64,000 bases of DNA from Lunularia cruciata (Eukaryota > Streptophyta > Marchantiopsida > Lunulariales > Lunulariaceae), in NCBI GenBank assembly GCA_948567375.1, contig OX419756.1, positions 55,752,333 through 55,816,332 on the forward strand, in the 5' to 3' direction. Both the position numbers and the translations under genes were made by a program. The number at the start of each line of letters is the position of its first letter. Position 1 is the first letter of the stretch. Positions 36,622 to 49,082 of the stretch are shown one piece after another. The notes under the pieces are model-generated. The model was given only the letters and a program-made list of their open reading frames with translations, did not search any database and was not told the DNA's origin.

Positions 36622-37049
36622 CATTGGACAATGAGCTCACTCCATGTGATGTATTATGTAGAACCACTTCCTAGAGATGTTTGGATATAAAATGGACACC
36701 TCTTTATATCGGTCTTTCGTAGCTCAAGATCAACAATTTTAGCCTTCCCCAACATAAAGAGTTGTGCACTAGAGTGTAATAAGATCCTTCATGGTGTATA
36801 GAACTTTCTTAAAGGTCTCACCAAATGGAAAATGGTGTACACTTTGGTTGTCCAATAGCATAACTTTAGGTGTGAACCAAGCTTGCTCAAAGGCAAGTCT
36901 AGTTGGTAATTCCTCCAACCTAATTGTTACTACCTGCCATAAACCATTGGTTGTTAAATAGATCCCATGCTCCTCAACCAAGTCATCTCCACCATCAACC
37001 ACCTCTGCTCTAGAAGTAGAACCACATCATCCTTACTTAATGGTGCCAT

Positions 37050-37197
37050 TGATGGTATGAATAGTGCAAGTGACAATGGGTTTGATGGTGTGATCAATAG
37101 CTCTAACATAAAATTTGGCCATTGCTAAGTACTAATATAACTTTGACAGCCAAGACTATCACTCTAACATCTGTGTACACTAGCTTCGGCATTGCAA
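37050..37197. repeat. Repeat shared with 30180-30345
   Basis: Second copy of the repeat described at 30180-30345, on the high-coordinate side of element E. An open minus-strand frame at 37002-36769 (VDGGDDLVEEHGIY) lies next to it and could be the start of element E's gag, but no gag motif was recognised. Confidence 0.5.
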
Positions 37198-37479
37198 ACG
37201 TTGTGACACCTACCCATCATTTTTTGTATCCATTCTACATACTTGGATTTTTTTCCTTCTATTTTTTCTACATCCTTTATACCTACATGTTATGTATTAT
37301 CCACATATTCTTATGTGCTTTTTCCTTACTTCTTTTCTACATCTTTTGTACCTTCATGTTATGCCTACTCTTTGTATGTTATGTGTTAGCTACATACTCT
37401 TGTATGGACATACATGTAGTTGATGCATTCTTTTGTTTCTTTTTTGGTGTTGTTTGTGAGGTATTCTTCCTTATTTTCT

Positions 37480-40400
37480 TTTGGTCTTGGATGTATATTA
37501 TTTATTCAATGCCTTTTCTTATTTTTGTTTTTTAGTCTTTCTTGTCTCCTTGGGTTAGGATGTATTTCAATATAGCTTCTATTATGATGTTTCCATTTTG
37601 TTCTTTGGGAAAAATAGTTAGAATGACTACCATAGGTGATGTTTCTTATTTAGCACCTCAATCCTTTATATAAGCATAGGGAGTAGATCCCAATGTTGAC
37701 TCTTTCAGCACACTCCTATAATAGCTGAGGTTCAAACCAATGTATTTGCTTCCATCCCCTTACCACAACCTCCAACTTCCTTGGAGGAATGTCAAGGTCA
37801 TGGAACCTCCCTTAGATATTCTCCTATGCAAGATCACTCATCTACATATACACTTCTTCATCATACCTCCACCACCATTATATGATCTACCCCCACTATA
37901 TGACCAAACTCCTCTTCTTGAACTACAACACCAAACCTCTTTCCTTGTGCTCCTAGCATGTTTGTACACACCCCCTCACCATTGGTCTATATAATCTTGG
38001 TGTCATTGCCTATGGAGGAGATTGGTCTAGCACAACATCAAGGATGTTCTTGATGCTTATGGATGTAGGTGGAAGAAATACCTACACCTACACCCCTCCC
38101 TCCCAAAATCCACTTCATACTCTTATCCTCTCTTTACAAGCATCACCAGACTCATATGTATGGTTACATTCTCTAGATCCTATTTAGGCTTTTCTTCTAA
38201 GTTTCCTAAGACCTTGTATGTACACTTGGATTCCTATGTTCCTACAACATCCAATAGGCTCCATGCTCTCCTTACTCTTATGTTCTTTCTTGACAAATGA
38301 CCAAGGGAAAGATATCACTATTTGGACCTATGAGCCAGCCTGGCTCACTCAGGATGAACCTTTGATTGCTATTATAATGGTAATGCACCATGGACTAAGA
38401 ATGCAAAGAACCCCAACTCTATCATACTTCCCCAAGGCTAACACTCCAAGACTCAAACCATTGCTCACTAAAAACTCAATGAGAGAGAGATAATTGCAAA
38501 TGAAAGGATGATGAGTATCTCCTCACCCCTAGTTTATATACTTGTGAAATAATTACGTACCAAAGTTACTAATTACTATAGTAACTCAAATTACTAGGCT
38601 AAAAGTCAAATAAAGTCTAAAGGAATATCTATACTCATAGGAATATTCTCCTAAACATATGGTCTTATCTTGACCCAATCACTAAATCAAGGTTCCTTCA
38701 CATGGGCTTTCCTTGGACTATAGAAGAATCCAAAATAAAAAAGCTTGTGGGTCCACAAGTTTTCAACTCTTTCCTCAAAGCCAAACACCAAGGAATAATA
38801 CCAAGTCAATACACTAGAATCCAAAATAGTGATGCTCATCTTTTTCAACTTCCTCTAAAGTAAGGTCCTCTCTATCTTAGCTATGACTAACTTTAACTAA
38901 TCATGACTAATGTAGAATCATTCTTTATCTCTATATAAATAATATCTCTCAAGTACTTATAATACCAAAATAAATATCACAATAACACATACATGCATAA
39001 ATGGGTGTTATAGACCTTATTAGCCTTATTTGCACAATGGATTTTGCTCTTCATTCCCCATAGGAGTACATTAAGACACCATAAGACCATTTCTTGAATT
39101 CATCAATTTCTAAGGAGGGATTGGCCAACTTTACAAGAGGATTAAACCATCCATGCCCAAGTAATAGCAAGACAGATTATAGAATCCCCTGGCTCTATTC
39201 TTTGCCTCTAAAACATCATGAACTCCGTTGGTCCTTGATGTTAGGTCAAGCAAGGAAGTATCATCAAGCAACCCAAGCACTATCACCCTCTAGATCATCA
39301 CTCTTCTATATTGATACCTTATTGGCCCTACATACTCTCCATCTAAAGACCAAATACAAATTCTCTTCTTTTGTCCATGACTACTATCTAAATGATGAGC
39401 TATAGTTTATCACGTCTATCTTTCCTCATGGTTTACTCCATTCTCCATTTTTTTGGCAAGTGAACCTTCATGTTTGGTTTTAAACATTTATGTGATGGTC
39501 TCTCTCCTAACATGTCAGATTTTGGTTTCCTCTTCTTGTATGCTTTTTGCAAGTGCATTGCCTTGGGTCTAGTGTCCTTGGTTGCTACTCATTTTTTTGG
39601 TGTATCTTGTCTCCTTGCTTTGTCAAAAGAGATATTTGGTATTTGCCTCATAGCCATTGGAGATGTCTTCTTACATTTAGTAGCACACACTATATGTGTA
39701 CATGATTTTTGCTCATTTTTATTGTTCTTAATCCTCTTTAATATGTGGTGGCTATTCTAGAGGATTGCAAGACATTCATTGTTCTTAGTTCCTTTTCAAT
39801 ATGTGGTGGTTATTCCAAAGGGTTGCAAGATATTCATTGCAAGTATTAGAGCTACCTTAGATATATATCATAATTGGATTGTAGTCCAGGTGGATATCTC
39901 AAATGCCTTCAATACCATCTCTTGTTCAACTTTGTTTAGGTTCTTTGTTCAATAGAGGATCAAATCCCTTTCTTGATCCTCCTTGCACAATTTTTATGGT
40001 TTTGAGATCCCTTTATTGTATATCCATCATACTACCACAAGGGAGTTCATATAGTTGGCATTTGCTTATGGCATATGCCCAAGAGATCCCTTGAGAGGAC
40101 ATTATTTGCCATAGTGCTCTACTTGGTTTAATGGGGGGTTGCAACTACTTTTCCCTTGTATCTTTTCCTTCCCTCTCAAATGATACACAGATTGTGTTCC
40201 CTTTTTAAGATGTAGTTTTTGGATATATTGGCTTTTAGTCTTAGCCTAAAGGCATTGGGTTTACCAATCCATACGCATATATATAACGTTTGGAGTCCAC
40301 ATACATCCCTCAATTCATACCAAGATTCCATTCCCAATAGGGAGTTTGAGAGTTTGGACTCTTCCTTAGGAAAGGATGAGTTTTGTAGTACATTTATTTA

Positions 40401-40490
40401 ATAACTTGGTATATGCTTTAACCCATGCTCATTTCCTCCCTTGCTTGGGAAATATTGTATCCTTTGCAATGTTATGTCCTTTGAGCTTCC
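37480..40490 (+). pseudogene. LINE (non-LTR retrotransposon) relic G1 with reverse transcriptase
   Basis: Plus-strand LINE. Pieces in order: an upstream region 37480-38331 shared with G2; QARKYHQATQAL and LLALHTLHLKTK (about 39240-39350); an RT fingers segment LLALSKEIFGICLIAIGDVF (about 39612-39671), where RPIAIGE is the usual form; VVIPKGCK (about 39801-39824); RT motif A QVDISNAFNT (39887-39916); a motif-B remnant YGICPRDPL (about 40065-40091, from a GTRQGDPL-like ancestor); and a thumb segment HAHFLPCLGN (about 40424-40453). It is broken by frameshifts and stops and split by an R3 LTR at 38332-39012. Motif A gives good confidence for a LINE RT; assignment to the lineage common in non-seed plants is from memory. 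Confidence 0.8.
38332..39012 (-). mobile_element. R3-family solo LTR inside LINE G1
   Basis: On the minus strand it begins TATAACACCC at 39012 (ancestral TGTAACACCC) and carries a TATA-like GTATATAAAC near 38540. GACCT occurs at 38327-38331 and 39013-39017, a perfect 5-bp duplication, although the low end is then ATGAG and not the expected TG, so one base is uncertain. LINE sequence resumes on both sides. Positions 38838-39012 match 1-175. Confidence 0.8.
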
Positions 40491-40495
40491 TATTT

Positions 40496-40991
40496 TGTAA
40501 CAATATGGAGTTTACATACAAGTTAATCAAGACTAAAAAAATAACAAATAAACCAAATTAGCCTGGAATTATAAGAATATTCTATAAGCATCTATGAGGC
40601 TACTTGGTACCTTCCAAGTATTGGATAATGTGCATGCCAAGTACAAAGAAACTTCTCAAGAAGTTTCTTGACTAGCTAAGTTTGCATGCCAAGTAGATGG
40701 CTTCTAGAAGCAAGCTTCTTGGGAAGCTTCCAGACTAGTTTAGCTTGCATGCAAAATTAAAATTTTCTAAAAGGAATCATCTCCAGAAGCTTCTTGGTTA
40801 GCCTAGCCTGCACTCTAAGAATGAAATTCTAGGAAGTTTTTTGAGAAGCTTCTCAAGAGCCTTGTATGTTCCTTATAAACATCAAAACCTAAACTCATAC
40901 TAGGCATTTAGATTTTCACTCATTCAAGCATCCCAATATGATCTTTCAGTTTGATCTTTCATTCTACTATTTCTATCCTTGGTCATTTACA
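40496..40991 (+). mobile_element. 5' LTR of Ty3 element C (R2 family)
   Basis: A 496-bp LTR beginning TGTAACAATATGGAG and ending GGTCATTTACA. It is directly followed by a primer site. The same LTR occurs at 56246-56715 (3' copy) and, as a solo LTR, at 4236-5441. It contains several AGAAGCTTC-type palindromic repeats and ends with a promoter-like block before the primer site. Confidence 0.9.
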
Positions 40992-40992
40992 T

Positions 40993-41008
40993 TGGTATCA
41001 TTTTAGGA
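40993..41008 (+). other. Primer binding site of element C
   Basis: TGGTATCATTTTAGGA begins one base after the 5' LTR. The first eight bases match the initiator tRNA-Met type primer site; the rest has drifted. Confidence 0.75.
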
Positions 41009-42368
41009 ATGGGATGGTGTCATTTATGGACCACCAAATAATTTTTTTCCAAACCATTGGGATTTTTGTGTCCATATTCTACCCAAGTATCATTTCACAT
41101 AATTCATCATCTCATGCTTTGGGCAGAATTTTTTGAATGAGGTCACCTTGTCCGATGAACCCTTGGTACTTTTGATTGTAACTTATAAGGAATGGTGGAG
41201 TTATGATTCTTTAGTTGCAATAACTTGATTTTGACCTTGACATTCATAGAACTTACTATTACCCTACATATGAGGAGCCAACACCAATGGAGATGGATGC
41301 CATCCAATTGAGATTACTTGGCACAATAGATAGGAAAATATTGTAACAAAATAGTGGTTACTTTTATTGTCACCAAATTAGATATCATATTGCTGAATGT
41401 ACACTCAAGAACATACAACCCCAACAAATTATCCAAATGGAAATTGTGGAGCATGATGATTAAGGAAACAAAGACCCCACGTAGGAGCCATCTAACAGGA
41501 ACATGATTAATTTCAATAGGATTGAAGGCTTGACATGTGCAAGTTTATTTTACTTGCAAGATATGGTTTATGATCATGATTGTAGAATTTTAGTTGATTT
41601 TGGAAGTTTAGAGAATTACATGTCTATGCAATTAACAAAGAAATTAGGCATCTCTTTCAAGTCAATAATTGGAAATAGACTGATAATGGTAGATGGTAGA
41701 TGTTAGAATGAGTTTTTCATTTCATACTTCACATCCTATTATATTCAAGATTGGGAAGGAGTACTTAGAGTATATGAGGTTTGCATTGGCACCTCTACAC
41801 TATGATAACATTCTAGGTTTGTTTTGACTTGAACGTCATAAGGCTCAATTTGATTAGACCCAAAAATATATTCAAGTATAACACCAAGGTAAGAATTATT
41901 GATTAGGTTGTTTGGGACTTTTGAGTAAGACATCTAAGAATAGTCAATCCCAAGATGAGAAGTTTATCAATAAAATAGCCATAAAGAAAGCTTTAGAAGA
42001 AGATATTCCTACTTTTGTAATGTGGATCAAACCAATTGTGCATGGAGAATCTGATGGGAGAAAAAAAGCCTCATCAAACAATAATTGATCAAATAGTTCA
42101 AGAGTTTGTAGATCTTTTATGGATGGTCTACCAAAAGGATTACCCTCTGATCATGATATATCATTCAAGATTGAGATATTCTCAAGAAGTATTCCAATGA
42201 ATAGATCAATCTATTGGCTCTCACCAAAGGAGTTGGAAGAGCTTTGAATAACACCAACAAAGTTGTTGAAAAAAGATTTCATACAACGTAGTACATCTCC
42301 TTGGGGAGCACAAGTACTATTTGTCCCAAAGAAGGATAGGGAAATTTGCTTTTGTATTGATGACATGG
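41009..42368 (+). pseudogene. Element C gag end, protease and start of RT
   Basis: First coding part of element C. The nucleocapsid knuckle at about 41352-41400 reads YFYCHQIRYHIAEC: the first Cys and the His of CX2CX4HX4C have both become Tyr, each by one transition. The protease at 41503-41706 has RILVDFGSLENYMS, where the catalytic DSGS-type motif is now DFGS. The RT start at about 42280-42366 reads SPWGAQVLFVPKKDREICFC and is cut exactly by element B. The RT resumes at 52942. Confidence 0.85.
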
Positions 42369-42982
42369 TGTAATACTTCAAGGACAAGAGAACTTTCCAA
42401 GAGAGATACAAGAGAGAAAAATCAAACTTCACACTCAATCCTCCAATGCCCTAAATGAGCACCTTCTCTTTATTATATAGTAAAGACGATCCCCTCAAAG
42501 GAAGCTCCATCCCTGGATCAAATACAAGGATTGGTGACATGTTAGCAATCTCTACTCTTAGATTAGTTGCCTGGATGGGTGACATGTCGGTCTTGTCCTA
42601 CTTAGTTGGTCAAACATGTTTGACCAACAAGAATCTTTAGGAAATCTTCTTGTAGGAAGCTCAAAACCACATGGGTGAGTTACCATTGAAAGCTCTCTAT
42701 GAGATAAATCATGGGAGAGAAGGAAAGCCTTTTCCTCCAAAGAGGAAAAAATATTTTTATTTTTTAGACCTAATTTATTTGTTTAGACCTAATTTATTTG
42801 TTTAGACCTTTGAAATTGGCTCTAAAACTTTTAATCTACTTCTGGCTTTTGCTCTATTAGTAGAAGTGCTCTTTTGGTGACACCAATATTTGATCTACCT
42901 AGCCTATCATACAAAACATCCTTCTAGATGCTACCAAGTCAATTTTCTCCTGAAGATAATATATCAAATTATTGGTATAACA
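42369..42982 (-). mobile_element. 3' LTR of element B (R1 family)
   Basis: A 614-bp LTR in minus orientation; ends TGTAATAC (low) and GGTATAACA (high; TGTTATACC on the minus strand). It is flanked outside by CATGG at 42364-42368, the left copy of element B's target duplication. It is shorter than the R1 solo LTRs because it has only one copy of the U3 repeat. Confidence 0.92.
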
Positions 42983-43000
42983 AACCTTCCTCCTTTTAAG
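42983..43000 (-). other. Polypurine tract of element B
   Basis: On the minus strand the sequence AAAAGGAGGAAGGTT immediately precedes the TGTTATACC start of the 3' LTR. This is the plus-strand priming site expected at that position. Confidence 0.8.
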
Positions 43001-46000
43001 ACACAATGTGCTCGTTGTGAAATTGTTGCTCAAAAGATTGAACAGACACCCGTGCCTTGGTCAAGTTGGCTGCTAGCTCCCATATTGCCTCGTATAATGG
43101 GTACTCTTTCCAATGTACAAGTTATTCCACACATGGATGGCAAGTACCACAGATATGTTTCTAGAGAATGCATTCAACTTCATATTCCTCAATGAGAGTT
43201 ATCATCAATGAGAGTTGGGCAAGGTCAACTTTCTTGGATGGAAGAGAAGGGATGCAATCAAGATGCATATTTACATAATAAGGAAACATGGAAGACTAGA
43301 TGGATCTTTATGTGTGGTAGTAGTTGGAAGTGGTAGGTCATTATGCCAATTTGATGAAAAATGGAGAAAGGTCCAATAAAATGAGTTTTAGCTTTCGAGG
43401 ACCAACTAACATGAGGTTGGTGGTGTGCATATGCATACTACTTCTATCAATTTTGGGTGATCGGCAACTTGTGCTTGGCATTCTCCACCCCTTGTTGGAT
43501 CTTAGAAACAAAAGTGTTGACAATGTCAACCTTGGTAGCCATTGGACAAATCTTCATCAAACTTGGAGGTGTGAAAGGATGCTCACTATACATGAGGAAG
43601 AATTGTGGGACTTGTGTAGAGGCATTCAATGAGTTGTTGTAAGAAAATTCTACCAATGGGAGTAAGGTGTCCCACCTCTCCTACTCATTTAAGGTAAAGC
43701 CCCGAAGCACGTCCTCAATAGTGCAATTCACCCTCTTTATTTGTCCATTGGTTTGTGGATGGTAAGCTGTGGACATGGCCAATTTGGTTTTGAAGACACC
43801 AAAGAGTGCACTCCAAAACAAACTATTGAATTGAGTGCCTCTATTTGTGATGAGCACTCGAGATAGGCCATGGTGAGAGAAAACTTCATTTAAGTACAAT
43901 TGAGCTAGTTGCAGGGTAGTCACATCCTTGGTGGTAGGGCGCAAATGAATCATTTTGTTGAGTTAGTCAACAAAGACTATAATAGAGTCAAACCTTGAGG
44001 TGGTCTTGGGTAATTCCCAAACCGAATCTATGCTTAGTTGTTCCTAATCTTGTGTAGTAGTGGAGAGGGCTTGAAGGAATCTTGTGTGAGCTTGATTAGA
44101 AGCTTTATTTTGTTGAGAGAGTAGGAAGCTCCAAATATATTCCACCATATTGTTGCTCATCTTGGGCCAAAGTAAATGGCATTTGACTACATCCAAGGTC
44201 TTGTCCATTTCAATGTGACCTATAATGGTGGAATCATGACATTTTTCTAGGATGGTGGTTCTTAGATATGCACCATCCAAGATCCATAATTTACCATCAC
44301 AAAAGGTGAGTCCATGAAAGGGTGTTGGTTATGCCTTCGGATGATTGAGTACCTACAATATGTGGATAAATTTTTGAATTCTTACCAAGAATCCTTGGTA
44401 AGAATTCAAGGTTCATCTTGACTTCCACCACCAAATTGTTTATCATTAGCATCTGTGTGAATGCATCTACAAGTTGCTTCTTGCCTTTTGCATATGTGAT
44501 TGTCATGTTGAATTGTTGTCTCCACTATGCCCACCAAATCTGTTGATGAGAAAGATCTTTTTGTGTCTTAAGGTAGATTGGAGGTGTGTGATCCATCTCT
44601 ACCACAAATGCCTTCTCACCAAGATAGTGCTTCCAATGCTTGGTTGCATGGACAATGGTTAGTTCTTCTTGTTTGGTGGTGTGATAATTTCGTTCTATAG
44701 GTAACAACTTACGAGAGAATATGCAATTGGGTGCAATCTGTCCTGCCACTCTTGTTGTAGGACTGCTCTTATTGCTATACTTGATGCATTTGTAACCATC
44801 TTGATTGGACATTTGGGTCATACCATTTCAAGATTGGTGCATGTAGTAATGCATCTTTCAACTCTTGAAAGTCTAATTCTTGTGTAGTTCCCCACATCCA
44901 TTTCTTCCCCTTGCCCAATAACGTTATAAGAGGTTGTGCAATCTTGGAGAAGTCCTTGATAAATTGATGATAAAACCCCATCAATCCCAAGAAACTCTTG
45001 AGTTGAGTCTGATCTTCTAAAGCACCCTATTTTTAAATTACCTCTATTTTATCTATTAGCACTTGGATACCTTTGTCATTTACTCTATGCCCTAAGTAGT
45101 CTACTTCAAATTTACCAAATTCACACTTTGAGATTTTGGTATACAATTGATTTTGTCGTAAAATCCAAAAAACTTCTCATAGATGTTGTTTGTGCTCTAT
45201 CATCATCCTGCTTTAGACCAAGATATTATCAAGGAAATGATAATAAATTTATCTAAGTACAAACAAAATATGTCATTCATCAAACTCATGAAAGTGGCTG
45301 GAGCGTTGGTGAGGCCAAATGGCATCACCAACTACTCAAAGTGACCATACCTTGTTTGAAAGGATGTTTTGTGTATGTCTTCCTCCGCAATCTTGATTTG
45401 GTTATAATTGTTCCACATATCAAGTTTGGTGAATTGTCTTGCCCCATTGAGTTGATCAAACAAATCATCCATGCAAGATAATGGGTATTTTTTTTTCATT
45501 GTTTGTTGATTCATTTTGGTAACATCTGCAATGATATTTTACATGATTGACTAAGTAGATCAGATAGAGGTATCATCAAAAGAGTACTTCTACTAATAGA
45601 CCAAAAACCAAAACATGCTTGGAAACTTTAGAATCAATAGCTAGGCATACGATCTAGAGGTGAAAATTGGGGTAGTGATATCTAGAAGGATGTTACACAT
45701 GATGGAGAACATAGATCAAATAAAATTATCATCAAAAGAGCACTTTTACTAATAAAAGAAGCCAAAATTGGCCTAAAACTTCAAAGGCAATTTTGAAGGC
45801 CTAAACAAATGAATTAGGCCTCAAAAATATGTAGATCACCCCCCCTCCCCACCCAATTGGAAGAAAGTTGGCCTTCCTTCCTCCTTGGCTTGTCTAACCA
45901 AGAGCTTTCCAACGGTACCTCACCCACGTGATTATGAGATTCCTACAAGAAGATTCTCTAAAAGATTCTCTTTGGTCAAAGCATGTTTGACCAGCCAGAT

Positions 46001-46620
46001 ACGACCAGGACCGACATGTCACCTATCCAAGCAAGTAATCTAAGGGTGGAGCTTGCTGACAAGTCACCTATCCATGTACCTAATCCTATGGTGGAGCTTC
46101 CTTGGAGGAGATCTTCCTTGGCTATATAATAAAGAGAAAGTGCTCTTTTGGAGCATCAAAGGATTGAGTGTTAAATCTGCATTTTCTCTCTTGTATATTT
46201 TTTGAAGAGTTCTCTTGTCCTTGGAGTATTATAGTTGGGCACTTTGGACTTCTCTTATTAGACCCATGAAACATCTATTTGTCGTACCAATAGATGTGGT
46301 TCCAATGACATAAAGAGACAACTCTTAGCTTTATCATCTTTCTTTAACCCAAAGATCTTCAATTGACTAGTTCTCACAACTTTCTTTCTCTAATCTACCA
46401 TGGGGTTGTAGTGCTCTATCCATGGCATGCCTAAGATCTCATCATATGAGCTTATTGTATCACCCACCACTCAATGGATTCTTGATACTCTCCTATAGAG
46501 AGTACTACCCTTCTATATAGTGACTCAATCCTCTCTATCTAACTATTAGGCAACTCTACTTTGTCATTTTCATCCTTCTTTAATTCAATCCCCAACCTTA
46601 TTATAGCAGAGTTAGATAAG
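43001..46620 (-). pseudogene. Element B pol relic: protease region, RT, RNase H, integrase
   Basis: Minus-strand Ty3 pol. RT palm at 45514-45332 (FTKLDMWNNYNQIKIAEEDI); the RT active-site segment near 45270-45220 reads YLDKF then FLDN where FLDD is usual; connection at 44990-44775 (GLMGFYHQFIKDFSKIAQPL); RNase H at 44821-44525 (HATKHWKHYLGEKAFVVEMD); zinc-binding region at 44280-44044; integrase core at 43953-43681; C-terminal part at 43656-43341 (TTNLMLVGPRKLK). Integrase residues are damaged: ITNRGTQF where SDRGTQF is usual (Asp to Asn), and TNGQIKRVN where TDGQTERVN is usual (Glu to Lys). RT is interrupted at 45515-46232 by an R1 LTR, with roughly 300 bases missing relative to element A. 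Not functional. Confidence 0.9.
45515..46232 (+). mobile_element. R1-family LTR (slightly 5'-truncated) inside element B RT
   Basis: Matches the solo LTR at 4673-5410 from about base 40 of that LTR to its end (GGAGTATTA). It contains both U3 repeat copies and a CCCCCCCTCCCC tract. It is in the opposite orientation to element B. The RT sequence on its two sides corresponds to A positions about 1530 and 1850, so host sequence was lost at or after insertion. No target duplication is visible. Confidence 0.85.
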
Positions 46621-47900
46621 AAGTTCTCTATTGCTCCAAGGTCTATCAATACTCATTGGATTGCCTTCTAGGACTCCATTGATGACAATTAATTATACAT
46701 TTGTCTTACTCCACCTTTGCCAACTTTTCCTCCTCCTTCTCCCATTAATACTCTTCTTCACCAAGCCAAGAAGGTCGGGAGATACATATATTGGCAATCT
46801 TTGTTTTCCAATGTTGTTTCAACATCTTCTTCAATTTGTCCCTCATGTGGTTCAAAGGTTGCTTGTATGGAGGTCTAAGGCCTCTAAGATGATGAGCACA
46901 ACAATTGATGGCTATGTGCCCAATTCAGTAGCAATTGTAACAACGTCATTGTTCTGCTCAAACCTCTTCTTCCCATGGAACTCTTCTCTTCTTTCTTTGA
47001 TCCGTCCTTGTTCTCCTTGGAGAGGTCTTGCTCCTTTGTTTCAAAACCAAATGTTGCCCAATTCCATAAGAATTGGTCTACCAAAATAGTGTGTCTCAGC
47101 CCAATAGTTTTTCATCGGTGTTACCGTTTCACCTCCTCCAAGCATCCCTACTATTCTTTGAGCACAAGCAATGGCTTCATTAACAATATTAGGATTTTAT
47201 ACCATTACATTTTGACAAATCCATTCTTTTAATCCCCTTTTGAAATTGTCAAGAGCTTTGGCTAGACTCATATTGGTTATCACAACATGTAGATCAAGAA
47301 ACGTCTCTATGTGTTCTTGTATGCTATTCTTTTGCTTCAACCTCCAGAGTTTGGTTTGGGCCATAGGGGGGGGGGGGGTTGGCCTTTGCGCAGAATCCGC
47401 AGATTGGAAGTTCTTGACCAACCCTTCTTGCATGGCTGTCCAAGTGACCTCTCTTCCTTCTACCAATAATGATCGTTCCAAAGCATCATACCATGTAAGG
47501 GCCTTATCGGTCAAATACCTACACACAAACACACCTATAGAATGATTAGTGATCTCATTTATAAACAATCAACGATATCAATTCATTCTTGAAATCCAAT
47601 GTTCCACAACTCCCATGGAACATTATCCCTTGTAAGCATCAATGTTGCATGTCTTATTCATTCATAGCAACAATGTGGCTTGGTTGTTGATTGTGATTGG
47701 TTTCCTCGGCATGAATAACTCTCCAAGTACTTTGATTGCTAGCGTTGGTTGTTGGGATTGCTCCTTTACTTGCATTACTTGATCATTTTTGGTGGTTTGT
47801 ACTTGATTTTACAATTCTTCCATTGTCATCTTGATCTTTTGAAACTTGTTCAACATCCCTTGCATTCCTTGTATCAACTCTTGCAACTCTAGATCCATGA
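46621..47900 (-). pseudogene. Element B gag relic
   Basis: Minus-strand gag. The longest piece, 47568-47197 (123 codons), contains DKALTWYDALERSLLVEGRE and QEGLVKNFQ, and near its end LDNFKRGLKEWICQN, a capsid-type helix. The nucleocapsid knuckle at 46942-46901 keeps all four ligands of CX2CX4HX4C (CYNCY-stop-IGHIAINC) but has a TGA in the spacer. A run of 13 G residues at 47366-47378 lies in the Pro-rich segment. The start codon is uncertain. Confidence 0.85.
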
Positions 47901-48482
47901 TTCCTACACACTACCAATGTTCAATTGCTACTTCCTACTTCAATAGAGGGTTAATATGATCACTCAAGAGGGAGCACAAAATATTGGAACTACCATTGGG
48001 TCTATCACTCATTGATAATCATCCTCACCAAAATTGTGGATCATAAAATCCCTAAATATCACTTTTGGTCTAACCACATAATGGATTTTTACTTCCATGT
48101 TGAAAAGGTGTAGATTTGGTGCATTCAGATCCACAACATCATAACAGAATGTAGATTGTCAAGTCCTACTCTCTATCATATACGACCATAGGTAAAATCA
48201 CCGGATTTGTGGAATTCATCACCTTGTCCATGAATTCTACTCCAAAATGATAAATGAGAGATACTCTCATTTGCTCACGCTAGATGTATATAATCTTGAT
48301 ATGGAATGGATCCAAGAATAGAAAGCTAGGTGCAAGAAATTGCCCTCCAAGTGCCTCCAACCCATCTTCTCTCTAAGACACCTCCAAGTCTAACAATTGT
48401 ACTATGTTTTCTACACTCAAAATTACTTAGTTTCAATAACATGCGTTCTTCCAAGAGGGGTGATCTACTCTCTTGGAGGAAA

Positions 48483-48500
48483 GCACCTGCTTTGGTACCA
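48483..48500 (-). other. Primer binding site of element B
   Basis: The minus strand reads TGGTACCAAAGCAGGTGC, a slightly changed initiator tRNA-Met type site, located just inside the 5' LTR. Confidence 0.8.
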
Positions 48501-48511
48501 TTTTAATTTTT

Positions 48512-49082
48512 TGAGTACAAGAGAACTCTCCAAGAGAGATACAAGAGAGAAAACTCACACTCAATCCTCCGATACCCCAAAGGAGCACCTTCTGTTTATT
48601 ATATAGCAAAGAGGATCCACTCAAAAGAAGCTCCACCCTTGGATAGATTGGTGATATGTTAGTGATCTGCACACTTAGATTAGTTGCCTAGATGGGTGAC
48701 ATGTTGGTCCTTGTCCTATATAGTAGGTCAATCAAGTTTAACTAGAGAGAATCTATATTGAATCTTCTTGTAAGAAGCTCTAAATCATGTTGGTGAGATA
48801 CCATTGGAAAGCTCTTGATGAGACAAATCATGGGGAGAGAAGGCAAGACTTTGTCCCAAAGAGAAAGATATCATTTAGTTTTCAAGGCCTAATTCATCCA
48901 TTTAGGCCTTTGAAATTGGCTCTAAAGTTTTTAATTTATTTTGAGTGTTTGCACTATTAGTAACAGTGCTCTTTTGGTGACCCCTCTGTTTGATCTACCT
49001 ATCCCGTCAAATAGAACATCCTACTAGATGTTACCAAGTCAATTTTTGCCTCTAGATAATATGCTGAACTATTGGTATTACT
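48512..49082 (-). mobile_element. 5' LTR of element B (R1 family)
   Basis: A 571-bp LTR, minus orientation. The high end reads GGTATTACT; the last base was probably A, giving the TGTAATACC start. It matches the 3' LTR at 42369-42982. The outer border coincides with the insertion point of unit D, so element B's right target duplication (CATGG) is now found after D, at 52937-52941. Confidence 0.9.

Noticed and set aside
37122..37535. 137-codon very hydrophobic frame resembling a membrane protein
   Set aside because: T-rich low-complexity DNA yields Phe/Leu/Tyr runs; no start context, no family, and it runs across the junction into the LINE relic.
42890..43195. 101-codon plus-strand frame beside element B's 3' LTR
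   Set aside because: It overlaps the polypurine tract and the antisense of the integrase C-terminal end; no independent support.
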